From Bacteroidota bacterium (GTDB taxonomy: Bacteria > Bacteroidota > Ignavibacteria > Tepidaquicellales > Tepidaquicellaceae), in assembly GCA_003519545.1 (NCBI GenBank), contig DOWN01000225.1, positions 646 to 8,768 of the forward strand: 8,123 nucleotides of DNA, written 5' to 3'. The notes under the pieces are model-generated. The model saw only the letters and a list, made by a program, of their open reading frames with translations. It had not been told where the DNA came from and made no database searches. This document shows positions 6,431 to 8,123 of the stretch, piece by piece. Made by a program: the position numbers and the translations under genes. Every line of letters starts with the position of its first letter. The stretch's first letter is position 1.

Positions 6431-8123
6431 ATGAAATTTATACAAATTCTTTCCTTTTTTGCATTATTCCTTTTCAATTCTGCATTCTCACAAACCTTAA
6501 ACGAACAACAAGTTTTCAAACTTGATTTCGAAGGAAATGCAGATGCTTACAATTTGATTATTGATTCTGCTACCGGTAAATATGTTTATCTCTATTATAT
6601 GCAGGATAATAATAAAAATTTTCTCATATCATCATTCGGTTCTTCTGAACAGTATGATTTTATAAATCTTAATGATACAAAGTTTGACAGCAAAGGTAAT
6701 TTCTTTACAACAGCTGGAAACTATAACAGTGATTACGGAATTGATAATAATTTTATTTTAATCAACGGAAAAAATTCCGCAAACTTTGAATACATTGATA
6801 CTTATTCTGCATATTTTGAGAATGATAAATACACTTTCATTTTTAAAGAATTCGGATTTTATAAAATCGGACAAATAGATGTAACAGGTAATATGACTCG
6901 CTCTGAAAGTTTCGATTTGATTAAACCTATTTACGCTCCTTATATTTATTATCCACCGGGAGATATGAATTTCAGTAATGAATCTTTCTATAAAAACAAA
7001 CAGGGAAGAAGAGGATATATAGTTTTAAAAAACGGTAAAGCAGGATTTATGTTCGGAGATAATATTACTATGACAGAATATTCGGACATTAATGAAAGCA
7101 GTATTGATAATACTACCGACGGTCAATTGATTTACATCGCAAAAAAATCCGGTAAGTTTTATGATTACTCAACGCCTAACACAGGTGATTATGTTGTAGT
7201 GGGTAACACTGAATATAAAAATTTTAATCAAATCAATACACCGGTTTTAGTTGATTACAGAAACATTCCGCATTATTCTGTTACTGATTCTATCTCTCCT
7301 AATGTGTATGAAAGTTATCTCATAATCGGAAATGATAAGCAGGAATTTTCTGTAAACGGAAGTAATGAAAAAATTATCGGAGTTAACGGTTATTTTTATG
7401 ATCAGAGATTTGATGAATCAGGAAATTTCAGATTCAGTGTTTCAAATTATATTTATAAACCGGGAAATGATATGACTGAAAACCAATATGGATATGATTA
7501 CATAACTTATGATGGAAACAGAAATACGTTAACCGAACTTGGCATAAATACAGGTCAGTTCAAAGTTGCACCTACAGGAGGATATATATATTCATCAGTT
7601 ATAAAAAGTTCACTCCCGAATCTCAATAGAAAATTTGAAATTCTAAATATTAATAACGGAACTGTATCTCCTGTGCTTACCGGTGAAAATAATTTTATAC
7701 TTGATTACGGATATAGCCCTGCAGGAAATTTTTATTTCATTGAAGATTTATATAACCCTGAAGATTCAAGAACTTATTACGGATCAAGTATGGGTATGGA
7801 ATTAAGTTATCTCGGAAAAACTTACAAAGGAAGTAATATTCAGTATAACTCAGACGGTGGAAGTCAGGGATATGTGATATTTAATAATGCAGGTGATTTT
7901 GCTTATGTAGATAATGTTTTAGTTGATACCGTTAACTATGCTGTCAGTGCTCAACTTTTTGTTAATGGGGTAAAGCAACCTTTCCCGACAATGGTTTCAA
8001 CAACAAAAAAAGGATATGATTACATTAATAATTTATTTTATACTAATTCCGGAAAATTATTTTATGTTGGAAATCTAAATTCAGGTGAGATGTATGATTA
8101 CACTGCCAATATGGAACCTGTTT
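6431..8123 (+). CDS. Large secreted protein with ~50-residue beta repeats (possible beta-propeller), 3' end outside window
   Basis: The frame stays open from the ATG at 6431 to the window edge, giving 564 complete codons; the stop lies beyond. A typical signal peptide is present (hydrophobic 4-19, cleavage near AFSQ-TLNE), so the protein is exported. The mature part is rich in Tyr, Asn, Gly, Asp and Phe and consists of short strands and turns. A degenerate motif of small/polar residues, Gly, then alternating aromatic or aliphatic residues recurs near residues 330 (SGNFRFS), 382 (TGGYIYS), 431 (AGNFYFI), 487 (AGDFAYV) and 540 (SGKLFYV). Weaker versions occur near 88, 132, 196 and 231. The spacing of about 50 residues fits beta-propeller blades. 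No catalytic motif is recognised. In Bacteroidota-like genomes such proteins often end in a C-terminal secretion or anchoring domain, which would lie outside the window. Function unknown. Confidence 0.88.
   Translation, partial: MKFIQILSFFALFLFNSAFSQTLNEQQVFKLDFEGNADAYNLIIDSATGKYVYLYYMQDNNKNFLISSFGSSEQYDFINLNDTKFDSKGNFFTTAGNYNSDYGIDNNFILINGKNSANFEYIDTYSAYFENDKYTFIFKEFGFYKIGQIDVTGNMTRSESFDLIKPIYAPYIYYPPGDMNFSNESFYKNKQGRRGYIVLKNGKAGFMFGDNITMTEYSDINESSIDNTTDGQLIYIAKKSGKFYDYSTPNTGDYVVVGNTEYKNFNQINTPVLVDYRNIPHYSVTDSISPNVYESYLIIGNDKQEFSVNGSNEKIIGVNGYFYDQRFDESGNFRFSVSNYIYKPGNDMTENQYGYDYITYDGNRNTLTELGINTGQFKVAPTGGYIYSSVIKSSLPNLNRKFEILNINNGTVSPVLTGENNFILDYGYSPAGNFYFIEDLYNPEDSRTYYGSSMGMELSYLGKTYKGSNIQYNSDGGSQGYVIFNNAGDFAYVDNVLVDTVNYAVSAQLFVNGVKQPFPTMVSTTKKGYDYINNLFYTNSGKLFYVGNLNSGEMYDYTANMEPV

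Overview
The window is AT-rich (roughly one third G+C by eye). It carries eight protein genes, two of them running off the ends, and I see no rRNA, tRNA, CRISPR array or insertion sequence. The starts lack Shine-Dalgarno sequences, two upstream regions hold an exact TAnnTTTG promoter element, and several proteins are exported with short Lys-rich signal peptides ending in SQ or similar. Together these suggest the Bacteroidota/Ignavibacteriota side of the FCB group. An Ignavibacteria-like genome is my best guess, but it is an inference; no marker gene here settles it.

Left part (1-2640), housekeeping: an RluD-type 23S rRNA pseudouridine synthase on the + strand, probably missing its first few codons. 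It converges, with a 9-bp overlap, on a minus-strand pair read as pepT (tripeptidase, M20B) followed 13 bp later by a small ICMT/PEMT-like membrane methyltransferase.

Middle part (2641-4350), a compact type II restriction-modification system: a 184-bp AT-rich divergent intergenic region precedes a beta-class amino-methyltransferase (TSPPY near the N-terminus, DPFMGSGTT near the C-terminus). Its last 41 bp overlap a restriction endonuclease that I recognise as PmeII/EcoO109I-like. The methylase comes first, there is no visible controller-protein gene, and the nuclease has no obvious promoter of its own. It probably depends on readthrough from the methylase gene. This is the only clearly accessory module in the window.

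Right part (4351-8123), envelope proteins on the + strand: an exported protein of unknown function with a large extracytoplasmic beta-rich region and three C-terminal membrane helices; a small outer-membrane beta-barrel with the H-x-S-N signature of PagL-like lipid A acyl hydrolases; and the first 564 codons of a large secreted protein with degenerate ~50-residue repeats suggesting a beta-propeller. The last gene has the best promoter candidate in the window.

I did not find a wholly new system. The points most worth following up are the overlapping restriction-modification pair with its T-x-K active site, the unassigned three-helix exported protein, and the repeat architecture of the last protein.
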